This document shows positions 13,457-22,774 of a stretch of DNA of 64,000 nt, in pieces. The first letter of the stretch is position 1; each line of letters begins with the position of its first letter. The notes beneath the pieces were generated by a model. It had not been told where the DNA came from. It did not search any database and saw only the letters and a program-made list of their open reading frames with translations. Origin of the DNA: Thermoanaerobacterium thermosulfurigenes (GTDB lineage Bacteria > Bacillota > Thermoanaerobacteria > Thermoanaerobacterales > Thermoanaerobacteraceae); NCBI RefSeq assembly GCF_051201035.1, contig NZ_JBPODR010000007.1:49379-113378 (forward strand), in the 5' to 3' direction. The translations under genes were made by a program, and so were the position numbers.

Positions 13457-16195
13457 ATGTTAGGTGATATAGATTATACTTTAAAACCTCAAAGACCGCA
13501 GTTATTTTTATGTAAACCAAATAGAACAATTATCGCTAAATTAAATGAGGCATATAATATCAATACTAAATTCAAATTAGGCAATATAGATGAATTAACT
13601 TTTGATTTACCAACACAGGTAGATATAAGGAGTAAATTAGTTACTAACCCACATCTTGATATGATACAAAAAAGATATTTAATAAAGTTAATTATTGGTA
13701 ATTCTACTGAATGGTTTATCATCGATGAAGTGGTAAAAGGTGTAGATGATGAAAAAGAAGTAATTAATGTACACGCTTTTAGTTTAGCATATGAGTTAAA
13801 TGATAAAAATATATTTGCGTACAAAAACGACAATTATAAAGCGAGTCAAGTATTAACAGATGTATTATCATCTACATTGTGGACAACTGGGTATATAGAT
13901 GCTAATTTTGATTTAAAATATAGAAGTTTTGATGTATCAAACATTACAGTGTTGAATTTTATATTTCAAATAGCAGAAACATTTGGCGCATTGGTTATAT
14001 TTGATACTGAAAATAGAGTAATTAACTTTTATAACCCAGATAATTTTGGTGTTAATCGTGGTTTAACAGTATCATATAAAAAATATTTAAAATCGTTAAA
14101 TCAAGAGGATAACGATGAAAGTGTGGTTACACGTTTAAAAGTATTTGGTAAAGATGGATTGAGTATACAAAGGGTTAATCCAACTGGAACTGATTATATA
14201 GAAGATTATTCTTATTTTATGTATCCTTTTGAAAGAGATAGTAATAAAAATGTATTACAACATAGTTATTACATGAGCGATGCTTTATGTAATGCTTTAT
14301 TAGATTATCAAGATTTGATTAATAATAATAAAGGTACTTTTACAAATTTATTAAGTCAATTAAATAGTTTACAAACGCAATTAGCAAACGATGAAGAAAA
14401 TTATTATCAAATTCAAGTACAACTTGATACGATATTAGATCAAATAGATGTGGCACAAACAACAGGTCAAGATGCAAGTAGTTTAATAGTACAAAGAAAT
14501 AATTTAATGAATCAGTTAAATACTGCTCAAACAACAATAAATCAAGATAATACGAATATTCAAAACGTTCAATCTCAAATAGATAATTTGAGAAATACTT
14601 TGAAATTAGAAAATAATTTTACAGCAGATGAAATAAAAGAATTAAATCAGTTTGTTATTGAAAAAATATGGAATGACAACAACTATACAGATGAGAAACA
14701 ATTGTATAATGATGCTATAAAATTGTTTGAAAAATTGAAAATTTCTATACCAATCATAAAAGTCGATATAGTAAATTTCCTTGATATTGTAGAAGAACAA
14801 AGAAATTGGGATAAATTAGTATTGGGAGATATTATAAACATAAGATATGAACGATTAAATATAAATGTTCAAGCACAAATAATAGAAATGGATTTCAATT
14901 ATGAAGATGGTACAGTAACTATTACAATATCAAATACAAAAGAAATAAAAACAGACGAAGATAAATTTTTAAAAACGCTGTATAAATTAGTATCGACTTC
15001 AACTCAAGTTGATATGAATAAATACAAATGGAACGATACAGTAGCAACAGTTGATGACGTTACTACAATATTGAACAACGTATGGGATACAACCAAAAGA
15101 GCGATTGAATCAGGTGTTAATAATTCAGTTACAATAGATGGACGAGGCATTACTATAAAAAATCCTACTGACCCAAATAAATATATAAGGATGACTAATG
15201 GAGTTATTGGTTTTACTAATGATGGAGGAAATACGTTTAAAACAGTATTAGATGCTACTGGTGTGTATGCTGAAAGATTGATTGGAAAAATATTATTAGG
15301 AAATAACCTTATTATAACTGATAATACAGGTACATTTAATATAAGTGGTAATTTGTTGACAGTTAAAGATAATAATTCAATAGCAAGAGTACAATTAGGA
15401 GAATACGATACAACTAATCAAAAGTATGGACTTAAAATAGTTAATAGCACAGGAACAGCAACAATATTAGACCAAGATGGAATATTACAAACGTGGCAAG
15501 ATAGCATAGTTGATAATTTAGACAGTAGCCATCCAATGCAAATGAAATTTTATTTACCTCCAGAAACAATAAGCGTAAGGAAATGCAAATTAAATATTTC
15601 ATTAGAACCGTTTAGAGCATATGAACAAGGTGCAGCAAGTGGTGGCGGAGGAAGTGTAACAACACCTCCAAGTAGTTACATGACTACTGTTGCAAATACC
15701 CAAGATGGCGGATTGGGATGGATGGATACTACTACAAGCGATGAATATGTTACAATTAATAGCGATGGTGATCATAACCATTCTTATACATTTAGTGGAC
15801 ATAATCACACGGTAACTATAAATGGCACTCAATATGCTACTGGATATGGACAAGTTGGTGCAACAATAACAACAACAAATAGCGGACCTCATACACATTC
15901 AACAAATATGCACAGTCATGCTGTACCACAACATGTGCACTATTTTGACCACACGCATACTGTTAGTATTCCATCACATAGTCATGCTATGATTTATGGT
16001 ATTTATACAAGTACTAGTCCAACAAATGTTACGATTAAATTAGATGGAAATATAATTATGTCAGGTATTAATAATAATCAGCAAGATATTACTATTCCAG
16101 TTAGTGCCAACGGATGGCATACAATAGAAATATCAAGCAACACGTTAGGTAGAATAAATGCGAGTTTGTTTATACAAGCGTTCATGAGTGCTTAA
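13457..16195 (+). CDS. Tail-associated protein (Tal-like) fused to a tail-fibre-like C-terminus
   Basis: Residues 1-520 of this 912-aa protein look like the Tal/minor structural protein of Gram-positive siphophages (RPQLFLCKPNRTIIAKLNEA at the start, a long coiled coil at about 280-380, then a beta-rich domain). Tal forms the tail tip and reaches the cell surface. Residues about 530-912 are fibre-like: repeated short beta stretches, a Gly-rich linker (GAASGGGGSVTT) and a block of His-x-His motifs at about 775-850 (HNHS, HNHT, HTHS, HSHA, HVHY, HTHT, HSHA). His-x-His sites bind metal ions along trimeric fibre needles in T4-like phages. The position, upstream of terminase and not downstream of tape measure, is odd. 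Confidence 0.82.
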   Translation: MLGDIDYTLKPQRPQLFLCKPNRTIIAKLNEAYNINTKFKLGNIDELTFDLPTQVDIRSKLVTNPHLDMIQKRYLIKLIIGNSTEWFIIDEVVKGVDDEKEVINVHAFSLAYELNDKNIFAYKNDNYKASQVLTDVLSSTLWTTGYIDANFDLKYRSFDVSNITVLNFIFQIAETFGALVIFDTENRVINFYNPDNFGVNRGLTVSYKKYLKSLNQEDNDESVVTRLKVFGKDGLSIQRVNPTGTDYIEDYSYFMYPFERDSNKNVLQHSYYMSDALCNALLDYQDLINNNKGTFTNLLSQLNSLQTQLANDEENYYQIQVQLDTILDQIDVAQTTGQDASSLIVQRNNLMNQLNTAQTTINQDNTNIQNVQSQIDNLRNTLKLENNFTADEIKELNQFVIEKIWNDNNYTDEKQLYNDAIKLFEKLKISIPIIKVDIVNFLDIVEEQRNWDKLVLGDIINIRYERLNINVQAQIIEMDFNYEDGTVTITISNTKEIKTDEDKFLKTLYKLVSTSTQVDMNKYKWNDTVATVDDVTTILNNVWDTTKRAIESGVNNSVTIDGRGITIKNPTDPNKYIRMTNGVIGFTNDGGNTFKTVLDATGVYAERLIGKILLGNNLIITDNTGTFNISGNLLTVKDNNSIARVQLGEYDTTNQKYGLKIVNSTGTATILDQDGILQTWQDSIVDNLDSSHPMQMKFYLPPETISVRKCKLNISLEPFRAYEQGAASGGGGSVTTPPSSYMTTVANTQDGGLGWMDTTTSDEYVTINSDGDHNHSYTFSGHNHTVTINGTQYATGYGQVGATITTTNSGPHTHSTNMHSHAVPQHVHYFDHTHTVSIPSHSHAMIYGIYTSTSPTNVTIKLDGNIIMSGINNNQQDITIPVSANGWHTIEISSNTLGRINASLFIQAFMSA

Positions 16196-16213
16196 GAAAA
16201 GAGGTGATAAAAG

Positions 16214-16447
16214 ATGGATAGAAACATTGAGATTGTAAATCAAATTTTAGATAGAACAAGTGGGAATGTAGATAAGATGACGCTTGAAGAAAAGATATTC
16301 CTCAAGTGTTTTTACAGATATTGGTTAAAAGAAACAAAAAAGAATATAAAGATAATGGAATACTTTGCTGATATGCAAGTTGAGAAAGATATGTTAAAGG
16401 AAATTATTGGTAATAATGATATTGGTAATAAATTACAATTAATATAA
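16214..16447 (+). CDS. Small phage protein (77 aa), unknown
   Basis: Good ribosome binding site (AGAGGTG). Soluble, helical, charged; no membrane segment, so it is not a holin. It lies between the tail protein and the terminase small subunit. Not recognised. Confidence 0.65.
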   Translation: MDRNIEIVNQILDRTSGNVDKMTLEEKIFLKCFYRYWLKETKKNIKIMEYFADMQVEKDMLKEIIGNNDIGNKLQLI

Positions 16448-16629
16448 TATACCCCTAGGGTGTATCATTTACTTTTTCCGCTTATTTGGAGTCGCGCGAT
16501 GGGCTGTTTTTCGGCAAAAAATCCCGTTATATTGATTTTTAAAGGGTTTTATAACAGTAAAAAAATGTAAATTTAATCAAAATCAAGTTAATTTTTACCT
16601 CAAATTTCAACTTTTTAGGGGGTATCAAT
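16448..16629. other. Intergenic gap before terminase; candidate cos/packaging site
   Basis: This 182-base gap precedes the small terminase gene, the usual place for a cos or pac site. It contains a GC-rich island (GTCGCGCGAT at 16491-16500 with palindrome TCGCGCGA), which is conspicuous in such AT-rich DNA, and paired segments GTTATA/TATAAC around 16526-16556. Identification as cos is an inference. Confidence 0.35.
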
Positions 16630-17073
16630 ATGAAAACACGACGAAATGTAGACACGTTAAAAAAACATTTAACCAAAAAAGAACTTGAAGAACGTAAAAA
16701 CACACAAATAGAAGCACCAATTGCTGAAAATATCGAAATTCCTTCATTTTTGCCTAACGATTTGCAAGAAAAGTATATTTCATTAGCAAATCAATTGGCA
16801 GAAATAGGAATTTTTTCAAATATAGATGCTGAAACACTTGCAAGATATGTTATCGCTCAAAAAAACTATGAAATTGTATCAAAAGAATTAGAAAATGAAG
16901 AAATTGGAAGTGAAAAATACTTCAAATTGATAAATGTACAAGATAAATTATTCAAACAATGTCAAAATGGTGCTTCAAAATTAGGTTTGAGCATAACTGA
17001 CAGAACAAAAATTGTAGTTCAGAAGCCAAAAGACGACAGACCAGTCAACAAATTTGAAGAATTTTTACAATAA
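16630..17073 (+). CDS. Terminase small subunit, P27 family
   Basis: This DNA-recognition subunit of the packaging motor is 147 aa. It has the family's N-terminal basic region, a central helical bundle (LANQLAEIGIFSNIDAETLA then YVIAQKNYEIVSKEL) and the late ISDRTK-like segment (LSITDRTKIVVQKPK). It directly precedes the large subunit, 22 bases apart, with the usual order. Confidence 0.92.
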   Translation: MKTRRNVDTLKKHLTKKELEERKNTQIEAPIAENIEIPSFLPNDLQEKYISLANQLAEIGIFSNIDAETLARYVIAQKNYEIVSKELENEEIGSEKYFKLINVQDKLFKQCQNGASKLGLSITDRTKIVVQKPKDDRPVNKFEEFLQ

Positions 17074-17095
17074 ATGTTAAAAAGGAGGTGTCTAA

Positions 17096-18814
17096 ATGAA
17101 CGATAGAGTCACAGAATATGCAGAAAAAGTGCTAAATGGCGAAATTATAGCGGGAAAATACGTTAAATTAGCATGTCAAAGACACCTCAAAGACCTTGAA
17201 AAGCAAAATACAGAGGAATTTCCTTACATTTTTGACCTTGAAAAAGCAAATCGTGTGTTAAATTTTGCAGAAAAACTCAAAATTGCGGAAGGAATGGAAG
17301 TAAAACCGCTTAAATTATACGATTTTCAAGCATTTATATTGGGTTCATTGTTCGGATGGGTTCATAAAGATAGTGGATATAGACGATTTAGAAATTCATA
17401 TATTCAATTAGCACGTCAAAATGGCAAATCAATGCTGAATGGTGTTATTGCTTTGTATTCGAGTACGTTTGATGGGTATAAGTATGGTCAAATCTACACT
17501 GCGGCGACAAAATCGGATCAAGCAAAGATAGTGTTAAACGAAATTGTTAAGTTCATTAATGCTGATAGCGATTTGCGACAATTTTATAAACTTAAACTAT
17601 ACGAAAATACAATAGAAGTATTGCCTACACATAGTATCATAAGAGCATTAGGAAGAGATACAAAGACGATAGATGGGTTCAGACCATACGTGGCGATTAT
17701 CGATGAGTACCACCAACATCCTAATAATCAGATGTATAAACTTTTAGAGGATGGCACAGTTAAATTGCCTCAAAGTTTAATTTCAGTTATTACAACGGCA
17801 GGATTTAATATCAATTCACCTTGCAAAGAATTATATGATTATTGTGTAAATTTACTTGAAGGTGTCTTTGAAAACGATAAGCAATTTGTATATATAGCAC
17901 AACTCGATAAAGATGATGACATTTGGGATGAGAAAAATTGGATAAAAGCGAATCCGCTTGTATGCTCTACACAAGAAGGTATTGATAATATCAAGACAAA
18001 AGCAAGTGTAGCAAAAGAAATGGGCGGAGAGGAATTAAGAAATTTTATGACAAAAACTTTAAATATCTGGGTAAAGAGTACAGAAAATGGCTATATCAAC
18101 ATAGAAAATTGGAAACAATGCGGTAGTGATATTGATTTAGAAGATATGCGAGGTAGAGAATGCTATGTTGGGCTTGATTTGTCATCAGGTGGTGATTTAA
18201 CCTCTATTGCTTTAGAATTTCCTCTTGATTTGGACGGTCAAAGAAAGTATTTTATTCATTCACACTCATTTATTCCTGCGAGACGTCTTGAAGAACACAT
18301 TAAGACGGATAAAGCACCTTACGATGTGTGGCTAAACGAAGGTTTACTCACTGCAACTGAAACATTGCAGGGTGTAAAAACAGATTATCAATATATTATA
18401 GCGTATTTAAAGGATTTAATTAGTAAATATGACTTAAAAATCAAGATGATATGTTATGACCCACACAATGCAAGTTCATTTCTCAACGACTTGGAAAGTT
18501 TTGGAGTAGATACAGTTGAAATTGTGCAGAGTGCAAAGAGTTTAAATGAAGCAACAATTGATTTTAAATTAGAGGTCGATGCGGGAAATATCATCTATAA
18601 TCGAAAAAATGGGCTATTGACGTGGTCTATTGCAAATGCAAAATTAACTTTTAATTCCTTTGGCGAGTGTAAAATAGATAAAGATTATAGAGTGAAGCGT
18701 ATTGACCCAATTGATGCAATCATTGATGCACATAAAATGGCGATGTTGGATAAGAATATCGTTAATATAAATGATTTTGTTAATGAAGATTACTTAAAGA
18801 AACTCGGTTGGTAA
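17096..18814 (+). CDS. Terminase large subunit
   Basis: ATP-driven DNA packaging motor and nuclease (572 aa). The ATPase half has the variant Walker A RQNGKSM at about residues 106-112 and Walker B VAIIDEYHQHP at about 197-207. The nuclease half has the RNase H-like acidic residues in YVGLDLSSGGDLTSIA (about 359-374) and ICYDPHNASS (about 454-463). Length and layout match HK97-type large terminases. Strong ribosome binding site AAGGAGGTG. Intact. Confidence 0.96.
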   Translation: MNDRVTEYAEKVLNGEIIAGKYVKLACQRHLKDLEKQNTEEFPYIFDLEKANRVLNFAEKLKIAEGMEVKPLKLYDFQAFILGSLFGWVHKDSGYRRFRNSYIQLARQNGKSMLNGVIALYSSTFDGYKYGQIYTAATKSDQAKIVLNEIVKFINADSDLRQFYKLKLYENTIEVLPTHSIIRALGRDTKTIDGFRPYVAIIDEYHQHPNNQMYKLLEDGTVKLPQSLISVITTAGFNINSPCKELYDYCVNLLEGVFENDKQFVYIAQLDKDDDIWDEKNWIKANPLVCSTQEGIDNIKTKASVAKEMGGEELRNFMTKTLNIWVKSTENGYINIENWKQCGSDIDLEDMRGRECYVGLDLSSGGDLTSIALEFPLDLDGQRKYFIHSHSFIPARRLEEHIKTDKAPYDVWLNEGLLTATETLQGVKTDYQYIIAYLKDLISKYDLKIKMICYDPHNASSFLNDLESFGVDTVEIVQSAKSLNEATIDFKLEVDAGNIIYNRKNGLLTWSIANAKLTFNSFGECKIDKDYRVKRIDPIDAIIDAHKMAMLDKNIVNINDFVNEDYLKKLGW

Positions 18815-18877
18815 GGGGATGATTTCAAAACATATCCTTTATGTCTAACGACATAATGAAATGGGAGAAGGTGAAAT

Positions 18878-19033
18878 ATGAAAAAGAAAATCAAAAATCA
18901 TATCGAAGATATATTAATATTGAGTGGTTTAACATTGATTGTTATTGCCACTTTTTTATTGAATATTATTATTGGTATATACGTATTGGGGTTAATTTTA
19001 CTCGCTTTGGGTATATATTTCACGAGGAGGTGA
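18878..19033 (+). CDS. Small membrane protein between terminase and portal (DUF1056-like, 51 aa)
   Basis: After a basic N-terminus (MKKKIKNHIEDIL) come two hydrophobic segments (SGLTLIVIATFLL and IGIYVLGLILLALGIY). A protein of this size and shape at this exact place is common in Firmicutes siphophages. It was chosen over a longer overlapping frame at 18841 because GAGAAGGTG sits just before ATG 18878. Function unknown; by itself it does not make a lysis cassette. Confidence 0.72.
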   Translation: MKKKIKNHIEDILILSGLTLIVIATFLLNIIIGIYVLGLILLALGIYFTRR

Positions 19034-19037
19034 TTAA

Positions 19038-20294
19038 ATGGGCATATTTAAAAGGTCATATCAAGAAAAGAGAGATTATTCATTAAGTGATCCGCTTATT
19101 AGTCAATTCTTAGGATTGGTTGATACATCAGATATAAGTCCTGATAAACTCCACGAAGCGACTTACTATACTTGTATGCGAATACTCTGCGATACTGTAG
19201 CGAAATTGCCTTTGAAATTGTATCAAGATACAGACCAAGGCATACAGAAATTATCCAATCATTACTTATATTCGCTACTCAAATTACGTCCAAATCCATA
19301 TATGTCCGCAGTTGATTTTTGGAAAACTGTGGAATATTGGCGTAACGAATTTGGACATGCTATCGTATATATAGATACCAATCCAGCAAATGGAAAAATA
19401 AATGCTTTATATCCTCTTGACATGAATAAAGTGACAATATGGATTGATAATGCAGGCATAATCGGCAACGATAATGCTATTTATTATGTATATACCTCAA
19501 ATGTAGGTCAACAATATAAATTAACAGAAAATGAGATATTACACTTCAAAGGATTAACGAGAGATGGCATAACTGGAATGAGTATTAAAGATTATCTATT
19601 AACCATTATCGAAAATGCTCAATCCAGCGAAAGATATTTGAATAACTATTTTAAAAATGGCTTATTTAGTAAAGGATTACTTCAATTTACAGGTGATTTG
19701 TCAGACGATAAAATCAAACTTATGCAAGAAAGATTCCAAAACATGGCAAGTGGAATTCAAAACGCAGGTAAAATATTGCCTGTGCCACTGGGATTTTCAT
19801 TTCAGCCAATAAATACCAATATGGCAGATGCTCAATTCTTTGAACTTAATAAATTAACAATACAACAAATTACCGCAGCATTTGGTATTCCTTTACACAT
19901 GTTAAATGATTTGAGTAATGGAACATTCAATAACGTATCAATGCAAGAAGAACAATTCTATAGAGATACGCTTATGCCAATTTTAACCATGTATGAACAA
20001 GAACTAACGTATAAATTACTCACTCAACAGGAAATTCAAGCAGGATTGTATTTTAAATTTAATGTAGACGCTATATTGAGAAGTGATTTGAAAACTCGTT
20101 ATGATGCTTATTCTCAAGCGATTCAAAATGGATTTCTAACACCTGCTGAAGCACGTCAAATGGAAGAATTGCCATTTAAAGAAGGGTCAGATGTCCTCAT
20201 CTGTAATGGCAACTATCAACCACTTCAAAACGTAGGTATGGCATACATGCCTAAAGATATAAATGCTCAACAACAGCAGAAAGGAGGTAATTGA
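19038..20294 (+). CDS. Portal protein (HK97 family)
   Basis: This 418-aa protein should form the dodecameric ring at the capsid vertex through which DNA passes. Family features are plain: YYTCMRILCDTVAKLPLKLY near residue 45, LHFKGLTRDGITGMS at about 170, and the FGIPLHMLNDLSNGTFNNVS segment near 290 that precedes the C-terminal helices. It begins 5 bases after the small membrane gene and ends 3 bases before the protease start. Confidence 0.95.
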   Translation: MGIFKRSYQEKRDYSLSDPLISQFLGLVDTSDISPDKLHEATYYTCMRILCDTVAKLPLKLYQDTDQGIQKLSNHYLYSLLKLRPNPYMSAVDFWKTVEYWRNEFGHAIVYIDTNPANGKINALYPLDMNKVTIWIDNAGIIGNDNAIYYVYTSNVGQQYKLTENEILHFKGLTRDGITGMSIKDYLLTIIENAQSSERYLNNYFKNGLFSKGLLQFTGDLSDDKIKLMQERFQNMASGIQNAGKILPVPLGFSFQPINTNMADAQFFELNKLTIQQITAAFGIPLHMLNDLSNGTFNNVSMQEEQFYRDTLMPILTMYEQELTYKLLTQQEIQAGLYFKFNVDAILRSDLKTRYDAYSQAIQNGFLTPAEARQMEELPFKEGSDVLICNGNYQPLQNVGMAYMPKDINAQQQQKGGN

Positions 20295-20296
20295 CG

Positions 20297-21280
20297 ATGG
20301 CAGTAATACCGTACGAGAAAACAGATGTTGTCGATGTGGCGTGGGATGGAAACGCTATGAAGGCAAATCTAAAATCAAATGATATTAAGAATTTTCTCAA
20401 AGCGTACGCTTGGTATGATGAAACCGCACCAGACAACGATAAAGACGGATTTCCCGATGCAAAAAGCGCATGGAAATTCATACATCACATGGTTGATGCA
20501 GATGGAAACGCAAAAGAAGCAAATATAACTGCTTGTAGAAATGCTATTGCATTCCTCAACGGTGCAATGAATGGCACAAATATTCCCGTACACGATATTC
20601 AAGGTGTATATAATCATGTAGCACAACACTTGAAAGATGCAAACATAGAACCGCCAACACTGAAAAGAAGTGCAACAATAAACGATAAAGAAACAAGAAC
20701 ATTTCATCTCAATGCAGAAGTAAGAGCAGTACAAGTAGATGATACTACACAACAAACAAAAATAGTTGGATATGCTGCGAAATTCAATCAACAAAGCGTC
20801 GATTTGGGATTCTTTGAAACACTTGATAGACATTGTTTCGATAGTACTGATATGTCAGACGTTGTCGCACTTATCAATCACGATGAAAATTTAGTTTTAG
20901 GTAGAACAACAAGCGGAACATTGACATTAAAAGTTGACGATATTGGCTTGTACTTTGAAGTTATACCTTCAAATACAAGTTATGCTAACGACCTAATTGA
21001 GAATATGAAGGCAGGCAATATTAATCAATGTTCATTCGCTTTTGTTGTAGCAGATAATGGCGATGAGTGGCAATATGACGACAAAACAGGTGTAATGACA
21101 CGTACTGTATTCGATATTGCTAAACTATATGATGTAAGTTTAGTTACATATCCTGCTTATACGCAAACAGAAGCAGTATTAGCGCAACGTAAAGCGCAAA
21201 ATATGAAAGAAGAAATAGAAAAACAAAAAGAAAAAGAATTATTAAAACGTAAATTACAGATTGAATTAGAACTTGTGTAA
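20297..21280 (+). CDS. HK97-family prohead protease with extra N-terminal domain
   Basis: Residues about 130-290 are the S78-type prohead protease: IVGYAAKFNQQS, then ALINHDENLVLGRTTSGTL (catalytic His in NHD) and later NQCSFAFVVAD with the catalytic Ser. It matures the scaffold region of the capsid protein. Residues 1-115 are an added domain beginning VAWDGNAMKANLK, similar to the AWDGSAS-type modules seen in capsid proteases of some actinophages. ATG 20297 is used because AAAGGAGG lies 9 bases upstream. Confidence 0.92.
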   Translation: MAVIPYEKTDVVDVAWDGNAMKANLKSNDIKNFLKAYAWYDETAPDNDKDGFPDAKSAWKFIHHMVDADGNAKEANITACRNAIAFLNGAMNGTNIPVHDIQGVYNHVAQHLKDANIEPPTLKRSATINDKETRTFHLNAEVRAVQVDDTTQQTKIVGYAAKFNQQSVDLGFFETLDRHCFDSTDMSDVVALINHDENLVLGRTTSGTLTLKVDDIGLYFEVIPSNTSYANDLIENMKAGNINQCSFAFVVADNGDEWQYDDKTGVMTRTVFDIAKLYDVSLVTYPAYTQTEAVLAQRKAQNMKEEIEKQKEKELLKRKLQIELELV

Positions 21281-21294
21281 AACACAAGTTTTAT
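21270..21294 (+). terminator. Hairpin over the protease stop codon
   Basis: A 9-bp perfect stem (AACTTGTGT 21270-21278 with ACACAAGTT 21282-21290) around AAA, followed by TTATT. It includes the TAA stop. Likely an attenuator between protease and capsid genes. Confidence 0.6.
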
Positions 21295-21328
21295 TAATAT
21301 TAACAAAAAATTCAAGGAGGTAATATCT

Positions 21329-22420
21329 ATGAAAATATCAGATGAGATGAAACAACAATTAAATTTGATGAAAGAGGAAGTAAGAGGTTTGCTCAATGAA
21401 AACAAAGTTGATGAAGCAAACGCAAAGATGGAAGAAGTAAGAAAACTTCAAGACAAAATCAAAATTCAAGAAGAATTAGAAAATTCTGAAAAAGAAAATA
21501 TAGATGAAAGGAAGTTGAATATTGTGGAAAAGAAAGAAATTAAAGTTGATGAATTTAGAGCAATATCAAAATATTTGTTAAAGCAGGACATGACACCAGA
21601 GGAGAGGGCAAGTGTTAATGTTAGCAATTCAGGCGCAATTATGCCACAAGAATTCGTTAATCAAGTACAAGTATTACAGAGCAATTATCCTTCACTCAAA
21701 AAATATGCTCATGTAATACCAGTTTCGTCAAATAGCGGTAAAATGCCTATATCACAGGGTTCAACAACAAGAAAATTAGCGAATCTTGCAGTTGATACTG
21801 CTTTAGTCAGCGAAATGATAACTACTATTCCAATTGAATTTGCAGTCAAGGATTATGGCAAAATAATCCCAGTCGATAATAGCGTTTTAGCGGATGCAGG
21901 TGTAAATTTTTATAATGCAGTTGTAGCACCAGATTTTGCAGAATGTGCAGTAAATACAGAGAACGAACAAATAGTCAATATAGTAAAAGCAAATGCAGTA
22001 ACAAAGACAGCAAGCGATTATAAAGGACTTATAAAGATATTAAATAGCATAGTACCCGCTTTGAGACCACAAACTATCATATTGACAAACGTCGATGGTT
22101 ATGACTATCTCGACGAATTGACTGACAGCATGGGTAGACCACTTATGAGCGATTCAATAGCAAATCAGGGTGCAAAGACATTCAAAGGTGCTGAAGTAGT
22201 TGCGCTTGGCAACGATGTCGTAACACCTGTAACAAGTGGTAAGATACCATTTTACGTTGTTAATTTGTTTGCTTTAGCGAAATTCTTTGACAGACAACAG
22301 ATTGCAATTGCGACATCAACTGAAGCAGGTTTTGCTTATAATCAAACGCTCATAAGAGTAATAGAAAGATTCGATATACAAGCAGCAGACGCAAGAGCAT
22401 GCTTCTACGTCGAACTTTAA
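21329..22420 (+). CDS. Major capsid protein (HK97 fold)
   Basis: This shell protein is 363 aa. The first ~85 residues are a charged coiled coil (the delta/scaffold domain: MKQQLNLMKEEVRGLLNEN), expected to be removed by the protease. The mature part starts around SVNVSNSGAIMPQEFVNQV and shows the HK97-fold pattern (VSEMITTIPIEFAVKDYGKI, later LTNVDGYDYLDELTDSMGRP). It sits directly after the protease, as usual. Confidence 0.95.
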   Translation: MKISDEMKQQLNLMKEEVRGLLNENKVDEANAKMEEVRKLQDKIKIQEELENSEKENIDERKLNIVEKKEIKVDEFRAISKYLLKQDMTPEERASVNVSNSGAIMPQEFVNQVQVLQSNYPSLKKYAHVIPVSSNSGKMPISQGSTTRKLANLAVDTALVSEMITTIPIEFAVKDYGKIIPVDNSVLADAGVNFYNAVVAPDFAECAVNTENEQIVNIVKANAVTKTASDYKGLIKILNSIVPALRPQTIILTNVDGYDYLDELTDSMGRPLMSDSIANQGAKTFKGAEVVALGNDVVTPVTSGKIPFYVVNLFALAKFFDRQQIAIATSTEAGFAYNQTLIRVIERFDIQAADARACFYVEL

Positions 22421-22430
22421 TTGATAAATT

Positions 22431-22453
22431 AGAGGGGTTTATCCCCTCTTTTA
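22431..22453 (+). terminator. Terminator/attenuator after the capsid gene
   Basis: AGAGGGG (22431-22437) and CCCCTCT (22443-22449) form a GC-rich stem followed by TTTTAT. It would adjust how much connector RNA is made relative to capsid RNA. Confidence 0.68.
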
Positions 22454-22475
22454 TATAATTTGGAGGGGATAAAAT

Positions 22476-22763
22476 ATGACAGTTGATATTAATTTAATCA
22501 AAAAGTATTTACGCATCGATGATGGCTATACTGAAGAAGATGACATTATTCAACTATTAATAAACAATGCATTAACCTACTTGGAAAATGCGGGTGTAGT
22601 TATCGATGAAACAAATACAAATCAAGTAGAATTAGCAAAATTAATTATTGCTATTCTTGTATCTGATTGGTACGAGAATAGAGAATTGACGACAAGCAAC
22701 ACAAGTGAAAAAATACGTGATATAGTATCATCTATGATAATGCAATTGAAATATTGCTATTAA
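22476..22763 (+). CDS. Head-tail connector protein (gp6-like)
   Basis: The 95-aa protein has the typical all-helical adaptor layout: DINLIKKYLRIDDGYTEEDD at the start, a second helix with LLINNALTYLENAGV, then AKLIIAILVSDWYENRE. These proteins form the ring below the portal. It follows the capsid gene in the usual order. Confidence 0.9.
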   Translation: MTVDINLIKKYLRIDDGYTEEDDIIQLLINNALTYLENAGVVIDETNTNQVELAKLIIAILVSDWYENRELTTSNTSEKIRDIVSSMIMQLKYCY

Positions 22764-22774
22764 GAGGTGATACT

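Noticed and set aside
18841..19086. 81-aa reading frame between terminase and portal
   Set aside because: It overlaps a better frame (18878-19033) with a ribosome binding site and a credible two-helix membrane protein, and it runs into the portal gene.
20375..20833. 152-aa Cys-rich minus-strand frame inside the prohead protease gene
   Set aside because: It lies wholly antisense to a recognised protease gene, has no ribosome binding site and an implausible composition.
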